Source of the DNA: CAYJAB01 sp964368305
GTDB taxonomy: Bacteria > Bacillota_I > Bacilli_A > Erysipelotrichales > Erysipelotrichaceae
Reading direction: 5' to 3'
NCBI GenBank assembly: GCA_964368305.1
Contig: CAYJAB010000012.1
Span: 1 to 34,181, forward strand
Length of the DNA stretch: 34,181 nucleotides
Position 1 is the stretch's first letter. Each line of letters starts with the position of its first letter. Positions 22,508 to 30,877 of this stretch are shown here, piece after piece. Below the pieces are notes generated by a model that saw only the letters and a list, made by a program, of their open reading frames with translations, was not told where the DNA came from and did not search any database. Position numbers and translations under genes: made by a program.

Positions 22508-23194
22508 ATGAAAAAAAATAGAGAAATACACAGTTCAGACTTTCCAACCGGTGATTTTAAAATTGATATTATTGATGAACCACTTGTGGATTTAAGTGTG
22601 TTTTTAAGGGGAAATGTTAAGTTTAAACCAGTCTATTATTTAAATAATATCGAAGGATCTATTGATAAAATATATGCAAGAAAAACAGTTGCTATCTTGC
22701 TTCAAAAAATCTTAGATACACTTGAAGATGAAATGGGCTTATTAATATTTGATGCATACAGACCAATACAAGTACAAGAAAGTCTTTATAAAACTTATTT
22801 TAATAAACTTAAAGTAACCCATCCGGAATATAATGAAAATCAACTTGCTGACTTGACAAAAAACTTTGTTTCAATACCAAGCTATGACATAAATAATCCG
22901 TCTGTCCATAATACGGGTGGTGCAATTGATTTGACATTAATTGATAAAAATGGAAATCAATTAGATATGGGTACAGATTTTGATGATTTTACAGAAGTTG
23001 CTCATACTTCATATTTTGAGGATAAAAACGAAGAAATTCGAAATAATAGAAGAATTTTATTTAATACAATGATAGATCATGGATTTACTAATCTTCCCAC
23101 TGAATGGTGGCATTATGACTATGGAACAAAATTTTGGAGTATTATTACTAAACAACCTATGAAATATACAGGGATATCCCTAAAGGAGGATTAA
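22508..23194 (+). CDS. D-alanyl-D-alanine dipeptidase (VanX/DdpX family)
   Basis: This 228-residue zinc enzyme of peptidase family M15D splits D-Ala-D-Ala. The zinc and catalytic motifs are SVHNTGGAIDLTL (SxHxxGxAxD) and TEWWHYDYG (Glu base and last His ligand); FDAYRPIQVQ carries the conserved Arg. No signal peptide is evident, so it probably acts in the cytosol. ATG 22508 is chosen, with AAAGAAGG upstream, because an extended -10 (TGC-TATAAT, with TATAAT at 22482-22487) would start RNA after the in-frame TTG at 22487. No van resistance genes are nearby, so cell-wall peptide recycling is more likely than vancomycin resistance. It joins the next gene end to start (TAA-ATG). Confidence 0.9.
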   Translation: MKKNREIHSSDFPTGDFKIDIIDEPLVDLSVFLRGNVKFKPVYYLNNIEGSIDKIYARKTVAILLQKILDTLEDEMGLLIFDAYRPIQVQESLYKTYFNKLKVTHPEYNENQLADLTKNFVSIPSYDINNPSVHNTGGAIDLTLIDKNGNQLDMGTDFDDFTEVAHTSYFEDKNEEIRNNRRILFNTMIDHGFTNLPTEWWHYDYGTKFWSIITKQPMKYTGISLKED

Positions 23195-24274
23195 ATGAAA
23201 AAAGACAATAAAAAAGGACTTCTTAATGTCACAGTGATGCTTGCTGTAATTACTTTAGTTACTTGGGTATTATTGCTTGTTATTCAAATTTTAACTGTAG
23301 GAGTTGAATTTTCAGATTTAATTGACAATATTATGGGAAATTTATTAGGTATTTTACCACCTATTATTATTTTCAATTTTATTTATGAATATTTAACTAA
23401 AGAAACAATCGCAAAAGAAATGTCTGAGACAATTACAAGTACACTTATGAGTAATCCTGAAGCAATTGATAATTTTAGTATGGAAACAAAAAAGAATTTC
23501 ATTGAAACAACAATTGGAACAATTGTTGGTGAAGAATCAAAAGAAAGCGTTTATAACGTAGTAGCTCCTTATCTAAATAATGAATACAATATAAAAAAGT
23601 ATTTTAAATATAATATCACCTTAAGAGACTACACTAAAGTTGGAAGTATATTTAAAAATGATAATTATATTTCTGTTCAAGAAAGTTTAGTATATCGCAA
23701 ACGCTTTTCAAAAAATAGAAGTTTAAATAATGTATTTAGATTAGGTTATTTCTTATCTGAAGCAAAACTAGACCAAGAACTTAGAACAGAGAATTACATA
23801 TTTAGAGAAAATCTTGTTATAGGAAAATCAGAGCTTGACCAATTAATGGAATATACAAGAGATGAAAAAATTAACTTCATTTTAAATGAGATGAATATTA
23901 AAGTTCTTGTGGATAATGAAATAGCACAACTAAGAGATGTAATTATCGATGAAAATGGAATTGATATTTTATATCAATCCAATCATGTTGTTTCAGATGA
24001 ATATAAAATTGATATTTCATTTAGTATGCCGCAGCTTAAAGGATACAGTGAATTTATGGTATCGATAAATGAACCGACTTTCTCCCCTTTAATTCAATTT
24101 TTCTATCCTGAAAATACAATGAGAGTAAAAATGTTCTCATTTATCAATGAAGGTGATACTGCTGTGACTGCAAACGCGATGAGAACATCTGGTATATGTG
24201 ATATTTCATTAGAGGGAAAATGGATTTATCCAATGTCTGGTGTTATTTTCGTTGTTGAAAATATTTGCGAATAA
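23195..24274 (+). CDS. Unrecognised membrane-anchored protein, 359 residues
   Basis: I do not recognise the family. Residues about 10-36 (VTVMLAVITLVTWVLLLVIQ) and 44-64 (LLGILPPIIIFNFIYEYL) form two membrane spans near the N terminus. The remaining 290 residues are hydrophilic. A helical part comes first (ETITSTLMSNPEAIDNFSME), then a strand-rich C-terminal half. The ribosome site AAGGAGG lies inside the end of the dipeptidase gene and the ATG follows its stop directly, so the two are co-expressed. A role near the cell envelope is only suggested by this pairing. Confidence 0.8.
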   Translation: MKKDNKKGLLNVTVMLAVITLVTWVLLLVIQILTVGVEFSDLIDNIMGNLLGILPPIIIFNFIYEYLTKETIAKEMSETITSTLMSNPEAIDNFSMETKKNFIETTIGTIVGEESKESVYNVVAPYLNNEYNIKKYFKYNITLRDYTKVGSIFKNDNYISVQESLVYRKRFSKNRSLNNVFRLGYFLSEAKLDQELRTENYIFRENLVIGKSELDQLMEYTRDEKINFILNEMNIKVLVDNEIAQLRDVIIDENGIDILYQSNHVVSDEYKIDISFSMPQLKGYSEFMVSINEPTFSPLIQFFYPENTMRVKMFSFINEGDTAVTANAMRTSGICDISLEGKWIYPMSGVIFVVENICE

Positions 24275-24283
24275 TTCTTTTAT

Positions 24284-24312
24284 AAAAAAACCTTACACGA
24301 TAAGGTTTTTTT
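24284..24312 (+). terminator. Terminator after the dipeptidase operon
   Basis: AAAAAACCTTA pairs with TAAGGTTTTTT around CACGA. The 117 bases from here to the next promoter hold nothing clear beyond a weak imperfect hairpin near 24392-24414. Confidence 0.85.
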
Positions 24313-24429
24313 AGTTAACAGCTTTTCTTAGCACTAATTAAGTACATACATCTTTTTTAGAAGGCTACACAGATAATATCAATGACTTTAATTCAACTTC
24401 GCTGTTGGAATTTATTAAAACAAAATAGT

Positions 24430-24457
24430 TTGACAACCATAGTATTTGTGGTATTAT
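24430..24457 (+). promoter_or_regulatory. Promoter of the alpha/beta hydrolase gene
   Basis: -35 TTGACA (24430-24435), a 16-base spacer and -10 TATTAT (24452-24457). RNA would start about 15 bases before ATG 24479. Confidence 0.75.
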
Positions 24458-24478
24458 TGTCTAGTTTAGGAGAAAAAT

Positions 24479-25462
24479 ATGAAAAGAAATATTAAAAAAA
24501 TAATACTTATTACAACATCCATCTTACTTCTTATCACACTAGTAGGTGGATACTTTATTGGAGATTACTTTGTTACATTTGCACTTGTAAGACCTGAAGG
24601 TGGTGTTGCACAATCATCGACAGATCCAAATGCACCTAAAAATGATCCAAACCCTATTGTAGATGAAAATAGAAAAATACAGACAGAATTATATAATGAA
24701 TGGATATCAACAGTTGAAGTAAATGCACCTTCTATTGAGAGTTATGATGGATTGACACTAAATGCAATTGAATACATTGTTAATCCTGATTCTACTAAAT
24801 GGATAATTATGGTACATGGTTATACATCAAGTAATGAAGAAATGAAAGAACGTGCTGTACATTATGGTATGCAAGGTTATAATGTACTACTTCCAAACAA
24901 TAGAGCACACGGAAACAGTGAAGGCACTTATATGGGCATGGGATGGCTTGATAGATTAGATATAATCGGTTGGATTGATTGGATTGTAGATAAAGATCCT
25001 AATTCTCAAATTGCGCTCTATGGCATTTCAATGGGTGCTGCAACAGTAAGTATGACATCAGGTGAAGAACTTGTAGATAACGTTAAAGTTGTAATTGAAG
25101 ATTGCGGATATTCAAGTGCTTGGGCAATGTTTGAAAACCAATTATCTTATCGCTTTGGTCTACCTTCATTTCCAGTATTAAACTTTGCCGGAATTGTCGG
25201 TAATATGAAAACTGGATATGATTTAAAAGCAGCTGATAGTTTAGCTCAGCTTAAAAAATCAACTTTACCTACCCTTTTTATTCATGGTGATATCGACAAC
25301 TATGTACCAGTTGAAATGGTATATGAAATGTATGAAGCATCTAATAGTACTGACAAAGAAATTCTAATTGTAGAGGGTGCAAATCACGCAGAAAGTGACT
25401 ATGTTAATCCTGAAGCATATTATGAAGCTGTATTTAGATATTTAGATACATACATTAAATAA
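24479..25462 (+). CDS. Membrane-anchored alpha/beta hydrolase
   Basis: The 327-residue protein has an N-terminal signal anchor (residues about 5-27: KKIILITTSILLLITLVGGY), so the enzyme probably faces outside. The hydrolase fold shows VHGYTSSNEE (oxyanion region), YGISMGAATV (Ser nucleophile in GxSxG), HGDIDNYVP (Asp) and GANHAES (His). A complete catalytic triad is therefore present. It resembles the secreted esterase-like alpha/beta hydrolases of Firmicutes (YqkD-type). The substrate is unknown. Ribosome site AGGAG is 6 bases before the ATG. Confidence 0.9.
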   Translation: MKRNIKKIILITTSILLLITLVGGYFIGDYFVTFALVRPEGGVAQSSTDPNAPKNDPNPIVDENRKIQTELYNEWISTVEVNAPSIESYDGLTLNAIEYIVNPDSTKWIIMVHGYTSSNEEMKERAVHYGMQGYNVLLPNNRAHGNSEGTYMGMGWLDRLDIIGWIDWIVDKDPNSQIALYGISMGAATVSMTSGEELVDNVKVVIEDCGYSSAWAMFENQLSYRFGLPSFPVLNFAGIVGNMKTGYDLKAADSLAQLKKSTLPTLFIHGDIDNYVPVEMVYEMYEASNSTDKEILIVEGANHAESDYVNPEAYYEAVFRYLDTYIK

Positions 25463-25498
25463 AATGATACGTGTTTACTTTTAAACCATATTCTATAT

Positions 25499-25530
25499 CT
25501 AAAAGAGTCTTATTTATAAGACTCTTTTAG
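25499..25530. terminator. Terminator after the hydrolase gene
   Basis: CTAAAAGAGTCTTA and TAAGACTCTTTTAG are perfect arms around TTTA. Bases 25531-25680 hold no gene; TATAAT at 25660-25665 is a likely -10 for the following tRNA. Confidence 0.8.
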
Positions 25531-25680
25531 ATTGTATATACCCTTTTATTACTCTATTTGTTACATTTTAATCATGCATACAAATTAATTCATATTGTTA
25601 GATTGTGAACTTTTATTATTTTTTAAAAATAGGTTGTATTTTAAATAAATAAATGTTAATATAATCAAGCAGTTATAAAT

Positions 25681-25757
25681 GGCGCGTTGGAGAAGCGGCT
25701 TAACTCACATGCCTTTCACGCATGCATTCACGGGTTCGAATCCCGTACGCGTCACCA
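25681..25757 (+). tRNA. tRNA-Glu (anticodon UUC), copy 2
   Basis: All 77 bases are identical to copy 1 at 22280-22356, including the encoded CCA. The flanks are not alike, apart from a similar hairpin-then-terminator order downstream. A TATAAT lies 15 bases upstream. Confidence 0.95.
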
Positions 25758-25770
25758 AATATAACACAGT

Positions 25771-25820
25771 CGATTCAGATGAATCGCTAAAACCTCAGGA
25801 ATTCTGAGGTTTTTTTTCAT
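25771..25820 (+). terminator. Hairpin plus terminator after tRNA-Glu copy 2
   Basis: A small hairpin CGATTC-AGAT-GAATCG (25771-25786) is followed by AAAACCTCAG/CTGAGGTTTT (25789-25813) and a T-run. The arrangement parallels that after copy 1, but the sequences differ. Confidence 0.8.
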
Positions 25821-25821
25821 A

Positions 25822-25845
25822 AAAAAAGATCTATTATAAGATCCT
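25822..25845 (-). terminator. Terminator of the 59-residue membrane protein gene
   Basis: On the minus strand GATCT and AGATC pair around an AT-rich loop, followed by seven T. It directly follows the stop codon at 25851-25849. Confidence 0.6.
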
Positions 25846-25848
25846 CTT

Positions 25849-26028
25849 CTACTCTTGATTTGAATTTTTAATTTTCAAGTAATTTAAATATGCACTTAAA
25901 AACCATAAAGCCGATAAAACTGTCTGCACAATTGAAATAACGATATCTTCTTGAATAAATAAGATTGCAGCTGCAAGACACACTATACCAAGAATGATAA
26001 ATAAAATAATTTTAACTTTAGAATTCAT
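25849..26028 (-). CDS. Small two-span membrane protein, 59 residues
   Basis: An ATG at 26028 preceded by AAAGGGAGAAAG opens a 59-codon frame ending at 25849. Residues about 5-25 (VKIILFIILGIVCLAAAILF) form one span, and residues about 29-48 (IVISIVQTVLSALWFLSAYL) a second. The tail is basic and polar (KIKNSNQE). A terminator follows. I do not recognise the family. Codon use and the ribosome site make it a credible gene. The function is unknown. Confidence 0.75.
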   Translation of the reverse strand: MNSKVKIILFIILGIVCLAAAILFIQEDIVISIVQTVLSALWFLSAYLNYLKIKNSNQE

Positions 26029-26410
26029 AACTTTCTCCCTTTAAATTATAATACCATAAATGAAATATTATTTACATCTTGATATGACTTTTATTTTAAT
26101 ACACGTAATTATAAAATAAATGTTCAATCAATCTGGTTTGTGGCACACCTTACTCATTCTATATTATAAAACAAAGTTGGTTATTCATTTATATTTATTT
26201 AAAACATACATAGCAAATAGAAAAACTATGTCAACAATTTTCTATTGATTTGATATATTAAATTTCATATAATTAAGCTATACAAACATTTCTGATTAAT
26301 CCTTAAAGAGGATAGTCAAATAAATAAGAATTTTCTAATAATTTGAATAGTCTATTTAAATTTTACTAAGTTTATAATTGCATTATAAAACATAGAAAGG
26401 AAAATTTATA
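26029..26410. other. 382-base AT-rich gap with divergent promoter-like boxes
   Basis: No open frame with a ribosome site is seen. On the plus strand TTGATT (26245-26250), a 17-base spacer and TATAAT (26268-26273) form a good promoter that would give the next gene a leader of about 130 bases. On the minus strand TTGACA (26234-26229) with TATGTA (26212-26207) could serve the 59-residue protein with a long leader. No riboswitch or T-box motif was recognised. Confidence 0.45.
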
Positions 26411-26950
26411 ATGAAAAATGAAATAAAATTAATGGATGGGGAATATTTAGTTCAAGAAGTTTTTTTATCTTCTGTAAAATCCAATAATCAATCTAGTAGA
26501 TTTATTTTACCTATTTTGATATTCTTTATCGTAAATGCTGTAGTTTCAGCTTATGCATATATGAATATCACAAATATGTTGTTTTTTGGGTATAGTTTAT
26601 TTTGTATTATAGTAGTTATTATTTTATTTATTTTTTATATAAACAGCAAAAATAATGATCTACTAAAAAAAGATAAATACTTACTTACAAACTTAAGATT
26701 AATTTATATAAGAGATGAAAAAATCATTAAAGAAAAATTTCTAAATAAAATAAAAACGATTGAAATGGAAAAAGTGACTGGCAATATCTCTAATATAATT
26801 ATTGATAAAGAAGAAAATTGGGCAAGTCAAACAGTAAAATATACATCCATGGATTCTTTCAGTAGTAATGAATATGCATCAAATACTTTTGTTCTTTGGC
26901 ATATAGAAAATCCAGAATTAATAGTAAACAAAATAAAAAGTATAAATTAA
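26411..26950 (+). CDS. Membrane protein with PH-like C-terminal part (tentative)
   Basis: The 179-residue protein has two membrane spans at residues about 31-50 and 56-76. After a short basic loop, residues about 88-178 begin KYLLTNLRLIYIRDEKIIKEKF, then LNKIKTIEMEKVTGNISNII. The 'yLlTn.Rliyi' opening and alternating strands followed by a final helix resemble bacterial PH-domain membrane proteins, but this is a weak match by eye. Ribosome site AAAGGA is present. It is a single-gene unit with its own terminator. The function is unknown. Confidence 0.75.
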   Translation: MKNEIKLMDGEYLVQEVFLSSVKSNNQSSRFILPILIFFIVNAVVSAYAYMNITNMLFFGYSLFCIIVVIILFIFYINSKNNDLLKKDKYLLTNLRLIYIRDEKIIKEKFLNKIKTIEMEKVTGNISNIIIDKEENWASQTVKYTSMDSFSSNEYASNTFVLWHIENPELIVNKIKSIN

Positions 26951-26960
26951 ACAAATTTAG

Positions 26961-26991
26961 AAAGATAAGTTTAAATATTAAACTTATCTTT
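26961..26991 (+). terminator. Terminator after 26950
   Basis: AAAGATAAGTTTA and its complement ending CTTATCTTT pair around a short AT loop, followed by T-rich sequence. Bases 26992-27161 contain no gene. Confidence 0.8.
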
Positions 26992-27197
26992 TTATATATT
27001 TAAAGCACGCCTTATATATAATCACAACGTGAATCTTATTGATATAGAAAAACAATCCTCCAACAGATTATTATCTTCTTGCATTTTTTATTAAATGAGT
27101 TTGGAAAATACAATTACATATGAATGTATTTATATTTATATTGTTAATCTCAATAAATTGGTATAATATTATTAAGTTAAATGAAAGAGTGATAATT

Positions 27198-28406
27198 ATG
27201 AAAAACAACTATAGAAATGTCATCATTAGTAAAGATGGTGAAAAATACTTGGATCAAGGACAAATGTGGATGTATCAAAACAATGTTGAAAACATTGATC
27301 CTGAAATTAAAAGTGGAGATATTGTTAATATTTATACAACGGACAATCGTTATTTAGGGACAGGATTTGCTTCATTAGAAAGTCATGTGACTGTACGTAT
27401 TTTATCAAAGAAAATAGATGAAATATATGATGAGGTTTTCTTTAAAAATCGTATTCGCTTTGCGTATGATTTTAGAGTGACTTTAGAAAGTAAAAATATT
27501 ACAAACTGCCGTATCATTTATGGAGAAGCTGATTTACTTCCTGGATTGACTGTAGATCGTTATAATGATATTTTAGTTAGTCAAATTACATCCTATGGTT
27601 TAGAAATTAGAAAAGAAATGATTTATCGTTTGCTTTTGGAAGTGCTAACTGAAGACAATCAAACAATCCATGCAATTTATGAAAGAAATGATGTAAAAGT
27701 TCGCGCGAAAGAAGGTTTAACTTTAGAAAAAGGATTTTATCAAAATACAGATTTATCAGCAAAAACTATTATTAATGAAAATGATATCTTGATTCATGTC
27801 GATATTGAAAATGGACAAAAAACAGGATATTTCTTGGACCAAAAAGAAAACAGAAGACTTTTAAGAATGATGGCGCACGGTAAAAGAGTATTGGATTGCT
27901 TTAGCCATACAGGCGGTTTTGCGTTAAACGCAGCATTTGGTGGAGCTTCATCTACAACAGCCGTAGACGTCTCGCAAACAGCTTTAGATCAAGGATATCA
28001 AAATGCTGTCTTAAATAACTTACAAGATAAAATTACATTTAAAAAGGCAGATGTGTTTAAATACTTAGACGAATGTAAAGTTGGACAATACGATATTATC
28101 GTATTAGACCCACCTGCATTTACTAAATCAAGATCTACTGTATTTAATGCTTATCATGGATACAAAAATATTAATAAGCGCGCGATGCAGTTATTAGAAA
28201 GTGGTGGGTATTTAATTACATGTAGTTGTTCAAGATTTATGGAACTTGAAAACTTTGAAAAAATGTTGAGAGAATCGGCACAAGAAGCAAATGTAACTTT
28301 AAAACAAGTTTCAGTTACGCAACAAAATCATGATCATCCAATTTTATGGACAATGCAAGAAACTTCATACTTAAAATTCTATATTTTCCAAATTATAAAA
28401 AACTAA
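27198..28406 (+). CDS. RlmI-type 23S rRNA cytosine-C5 methyltransferase
   Basis: The 402-residue enzyme has an N-terminal PUA-like RNA-binding domain (SGDIVNIYTTDNRYLGTGFA), a middle domain, and a C-terminal SAM-binding fold. That fold shows KTGYFLDQKENRR, then VLDCFSHTGGFALNAA (SAM loop), the DPPAFTKS active site, and TCSCSRFM with the catalytic Cys. This layout matches RlmI/YwbD-family proteins, which make m5C in 23S rRNA; position 1962 in E. coli is the known example. The start is set at ATG 27198 with GAAAGAG upstream. The reading from 27120 would begin before a TATAAT -10 box at 27162-27167. Confidence 0.9.
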   Translation: MKNNYRNVIISKDGEKYLDQGQMWMYQNNVENIDPEIKSGDIVNIYTTDNRYLGTGFASLESHVTVRILSKKIDEIYDEVFFKNRIRFAYDFRVTLESKNITNCRIIYGEADLLPGLTVDRYNDILVSQITSYGLEIRKEMIYRLLLEVLTEDNQTIHAIYERNDVKVRAKEGLTLEKGFYQNTDLSAKTIINENDILIHVDIENGQKTGYFLDQKENRRLLRMMAHGKRVLDCFSHTGGFALNAAFGGASSTTAVDVSQTALDQGYQNAVLNNLQDKITFKKADVFKYLDECKVGQYDIIVLDPPAFTKSRSTVFNAYHGYKNINKRAMQLLESGGYLITCSCSRFMELENFEKMLRESAQEANVTLKQVSVTQQNHDHPILWTMQETSYLKFYIFQIIKN

Positions 28407-28430
28407 AAGACGAGCATGCTCGTCTTTTTT
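28405..28430. terminator. Bidirectional terminator between methyltransferase and MATE genes
   Basis: AAAAGACGAGCATGCTCGTCTTTT is an uninterrupted inverted repeat shared by the two convergent genes, with a T-run on the plus strand. Confidence 0.9.
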
Positions 28431-29808
28431 ATACATCTGGAGAGATTGAAGTAATATTTCTTACCCAATTCTCTTTATTTAATAATTTAAATGATATATA
28501 CACTTTAATAAAATCTGTACATTGTCCAATAATATAAAGTTGGATAATTGGAAGATCTGTTAAGTACGTAACAAGTGCTACAATTGGAATATTAATTGTC
28601 CACATATAAACAGAATCCATATAGAATGTTGATTTTGTATCTCCACCTGCTCTAATTACAAAATAACAACTTGCATTACACATATATACCCAAAATAAAC
28701 AAGACATTACTCGTATTGTATCCCCTGCAACTTGATACGCTTGCGCAGATACATTATATAAATTAGGGACGATAAATGAGGAACCAAACATCACAACCCC
28801 AAACACAAGTGATAACATAAATCCAAACCCAATAATCTTATATCCATTTTCTCGACCTTCATCAAGCTTATTTGCGCCCAACCTTTGCGAAACAAGTACA
28901 GTACATGCAGCAGACATTCCACCAAATAATACAAAGAATAGATCCGATGTTGTAGAGGCAATCGAATACCCTGACATTACTTCTGTTCCTCGCGTTGCAT
29001 AAAACTTAAATAACATCGCCATTCCTGTACTCCATAGTACTTCATTCATCGAAAGTGGAGCAGCTTTATGTAACAATCTTTTTACTAAATCTTTTGATAC
29101 TTTAAATATGCGATGTATTTTTGTTTTAAACCCATAATCGCCAATCTTTAATGCGGCTAATAACAATCCAGCTTCTACCATACGTGCAATAAATGTCGCA
29201 AGCGCAGCACCTTTTACACCAAGTGCTGGAAATCCAAAATTTCCAAAGATTAAACAGTAATTTAAAAATGTATTTGTAAGCACCGCAATTACACTAACCA
29301 CAAGTGGTGTTTTAACATCTCCTACAGCTCTCATTGCACTTGAAGTAGATATCGTAAGTGCCAATGGTAAAAACGTCCAAATCGCAACACTAATATACTC
29401 TTCACCCATTTTTATAATATCCGCATCTGTTGCGAAAAATGAAATTATAGTATTAGGAAACAAAAGTCCAATTATGAAAAAACATCCTACGACTAAAAAC
29501 GAAAATATAATTGCAGTTCTAAATGACTCTTTCATAAAACGTTCATTTTTAGCACCATAATATTGCGCGATAAATATTGCAGCAGCAGAATTTATTCCTA
29601 TAATACCAAATTGTGCTATTAAATAAAAACGATTGATCGCAGCAACCCCACCAATTGCAGCATCGCCTAGTTGTCCAACCATTAAGTTGTCAATTAAATT
29701 AACAGAACTTGTAATTAACTGTTGAAACATTAAAGGAATTGCAACTGTAAGCACTGCAATGTAAAACGCTTTATTCCCAATATATTTTTCTTTGATTTTC
29801 TTAAACAT
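28429..29808 (-). CDS. MATE-family multidrug exporter
   Basis: The 459-residue protein has about twelve membrane spans in two pseudo-symmetric halves. The N-terminal half shows IPLMFQQLITSSVNLIDNLM and VGQLGDAAIGGVAA, the usual MATE opening. The second half repeats the pattern (APLSMNEVLWSTGMAMLFKF, then GGMSAACTVLVSQRLGANK). MATE proteins exchange Na+ or H+ for cationic drugs or metabolites across the membrane. Ribosome site AGGAGTGGGG precedes ATG 29808. It stands alone; the substrate is unknown. Confidence 0.95.
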   Translation of the reverse strand: MFKKIKEKYIGNKAFYIAVLTVAIPLMFQQLITSSVNLIDNLMVGQLGDAAIGGVAAINRFYLIAQFGIIGINSAAAIFIAQYYGAKNERFMKESFRTAIIFSFLVVGCFFIIGLLFPNTIISFFATDADIIKMGEEYISVAIWTFLPLALTISTSSAMRAVGDVKTPLVVSVIAVLTNTFLNYCLIFGNFGFPALGVKGAALATFIARMVEAGLLLAALKIGDYGFKTKIHRIFKVSKDLVKRLLHKAAPLSMNEVLWSTGMAMLFKFYATRGTEVMSGYSIASTTSDLFFVLFGGMSAACTVLVSQRLGANKLDEGRENGYKIIGFGFMLSLVFGVVMFGSSFIVPNLYNVSAQAYQVAGDTIRVMSCLFWVYMCNASCYFVIRAGGDTKSTFYMDSVYMWTINIPIVALVTYLTDLPIIQLYIIGQCTDFIKVYISFKLLNKENWVRNITSISPDV

Positions 29809-29916
29809 AAATCCCCACTCCTATTTAAATATAACTAGAATATCTTAACACATTCTAAAAATATAATGTAGTACAATTTTAAAAATAAGCATGACTCACT
29901 AAAAATAGTATTAAAT

Positions 29917-29944
29917 AAAAGTTATAAGTAAGAAATTTATACTT
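29917..29944 (-). terminator. Possible weak terminator of the trpB-DUF4438 operon
   Basis: On the minus strand AAAGTATAA pairs with TTATAACTTT with one bulge and is followed by TTATTT. It is AT-rich and imperfect, so the call is uncertain. Confidence 0.35.
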
Positions 29945-29955
29945 TCATGCCCTTT

Positions 29956-30822
29956 TTATTTTTTAAAATCCAAGATATCTTTTAAATTTGCTTTATTTGA
30001 TTTAACAGCTTTAAACATTGTTTTTTCACTTGTCATTAATACAGTAACCCCAGGACCATGTCCTGCAGAATATGAATCACCATGGATAACTACACCCAAT
30101 GTTTGTGCACCAGATACATATGTAGGACCATTTATCGCTTTATGGTCTTCAATTAATACTAAATCCCCAAAACGAAGATCATATAATCCAAATTCTTTAT
30201 TTGCACTTTCATCATGCATCATAATATCATAATCCCCATTTTGCATCGTAGACACACCTAATCCTGATCCCATTAGATAAGCAGGAACAACAGTTGCAAC
30301 CTCAACTGTTAAAGTATGATCATCATTTTCTTTGATAGGTAGTTTTTCAAGCAATTCTGGATCAAGATTCATTACTTTTATTTCAGGATAATCACAAAGT
30401 TCTAGTCCTGTTCCAAATGATTTAATTAAAAACTGGTCATTTAATGTCAACTTATTTAATGTTTCTTCATCAAAAGCCAACATTACATGATCTGCACCTC
30501 CGTGTTTTCCAGTTACAATCCCTTTTGCACCTTTCGCATCTCCTGTAATTACTGTCGCTTCATTTCCAACACATGCAAATGTTGCATAAGCAGCATTTTC
30601 TGATGCATCCTTATTTTTAGAGCTTACACCAGGTTCAACATGGTCTCCAATCATTCCAGTACAGTTGTCACCAATAAAGAAGTTATATGTAATCCCTGCT
30701 GTTGCAGGAACAATACGTGCGATACCATCTTGTCCTACTCTATATCCTGGAAAATTCATCCTTGGATGATTGATTCCGCCTTGTATTGATAATTTTACTA
30801 ATTTCTCACTGTTTGTTTTCAT
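29956..30822 (-). CDS. DUF4438 protein, co-transcribed with trpB
   Basis: The 288-residue soluble protein matches the DUF4438 family by overall composition and conserved blocks: NHPRMNFPGYRVGQDG near the start, GDHVEPGVS, GDAKGAKGIVTGKHGGADHV, and the C-terminal VIHGDSYSAGHGPGVTVLMT. The many Gly, Asp and His in these blocks suggest an enzyme or ligand-binding fold, but no biochemical function is known to me. It starts 55 bases after trpB with AAAAGGAG and no terminator between, so it should share the tryptophan T-box. This context hints at a role in tryptophan or indole metabolism. Confidence 0.85.
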   Translation of the reverse strand: MKTNSEKLVKLSIQGGINHPRMNFPGYRVGQDGIARIVPATAGITYNFFIGDNCTGMIGDHVEPGVSSKNKDASENAAYATFACVGNEATVITGDAKGAKGIVTGKHGGADHVMLAFDEETLNKLTLNDQFLIKSFGTGLELCDYPEIKVMNLDPELLEKLPIKENDDHTLTVEVATVVPAYLMGSGLGVSTMQNGDYDIMMHDESANKEFGLYDLRFGDLVLIEDHKAINGPTYVSGAQTLGVVIHGDSYSAGHGPGVTVLMTSEKTMFKAVKSNKANLKDILDFKK

Positions 30823-30877
30823 TTATTTTTCTCCTTTTATATCATTTTAGTATTTTAAAAAATTATTGCAATCTTTT

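Noticed and set aside
22508..23194. VanX as part of a vancomycin resistance cluster
   Set aside because: No vanH, vanA-type ligase, vanS or vanR gene is in the neighbourhood.
27120..27197. ATG at 27120 for the rRNA methyltransferase
   Set aside because: A TATAAT -10 box at 27162-27167 lies inside this extension, and the extra residues would add a hydrophobic segment foreign to the family. ATG 27198 fits the PUA domain start.
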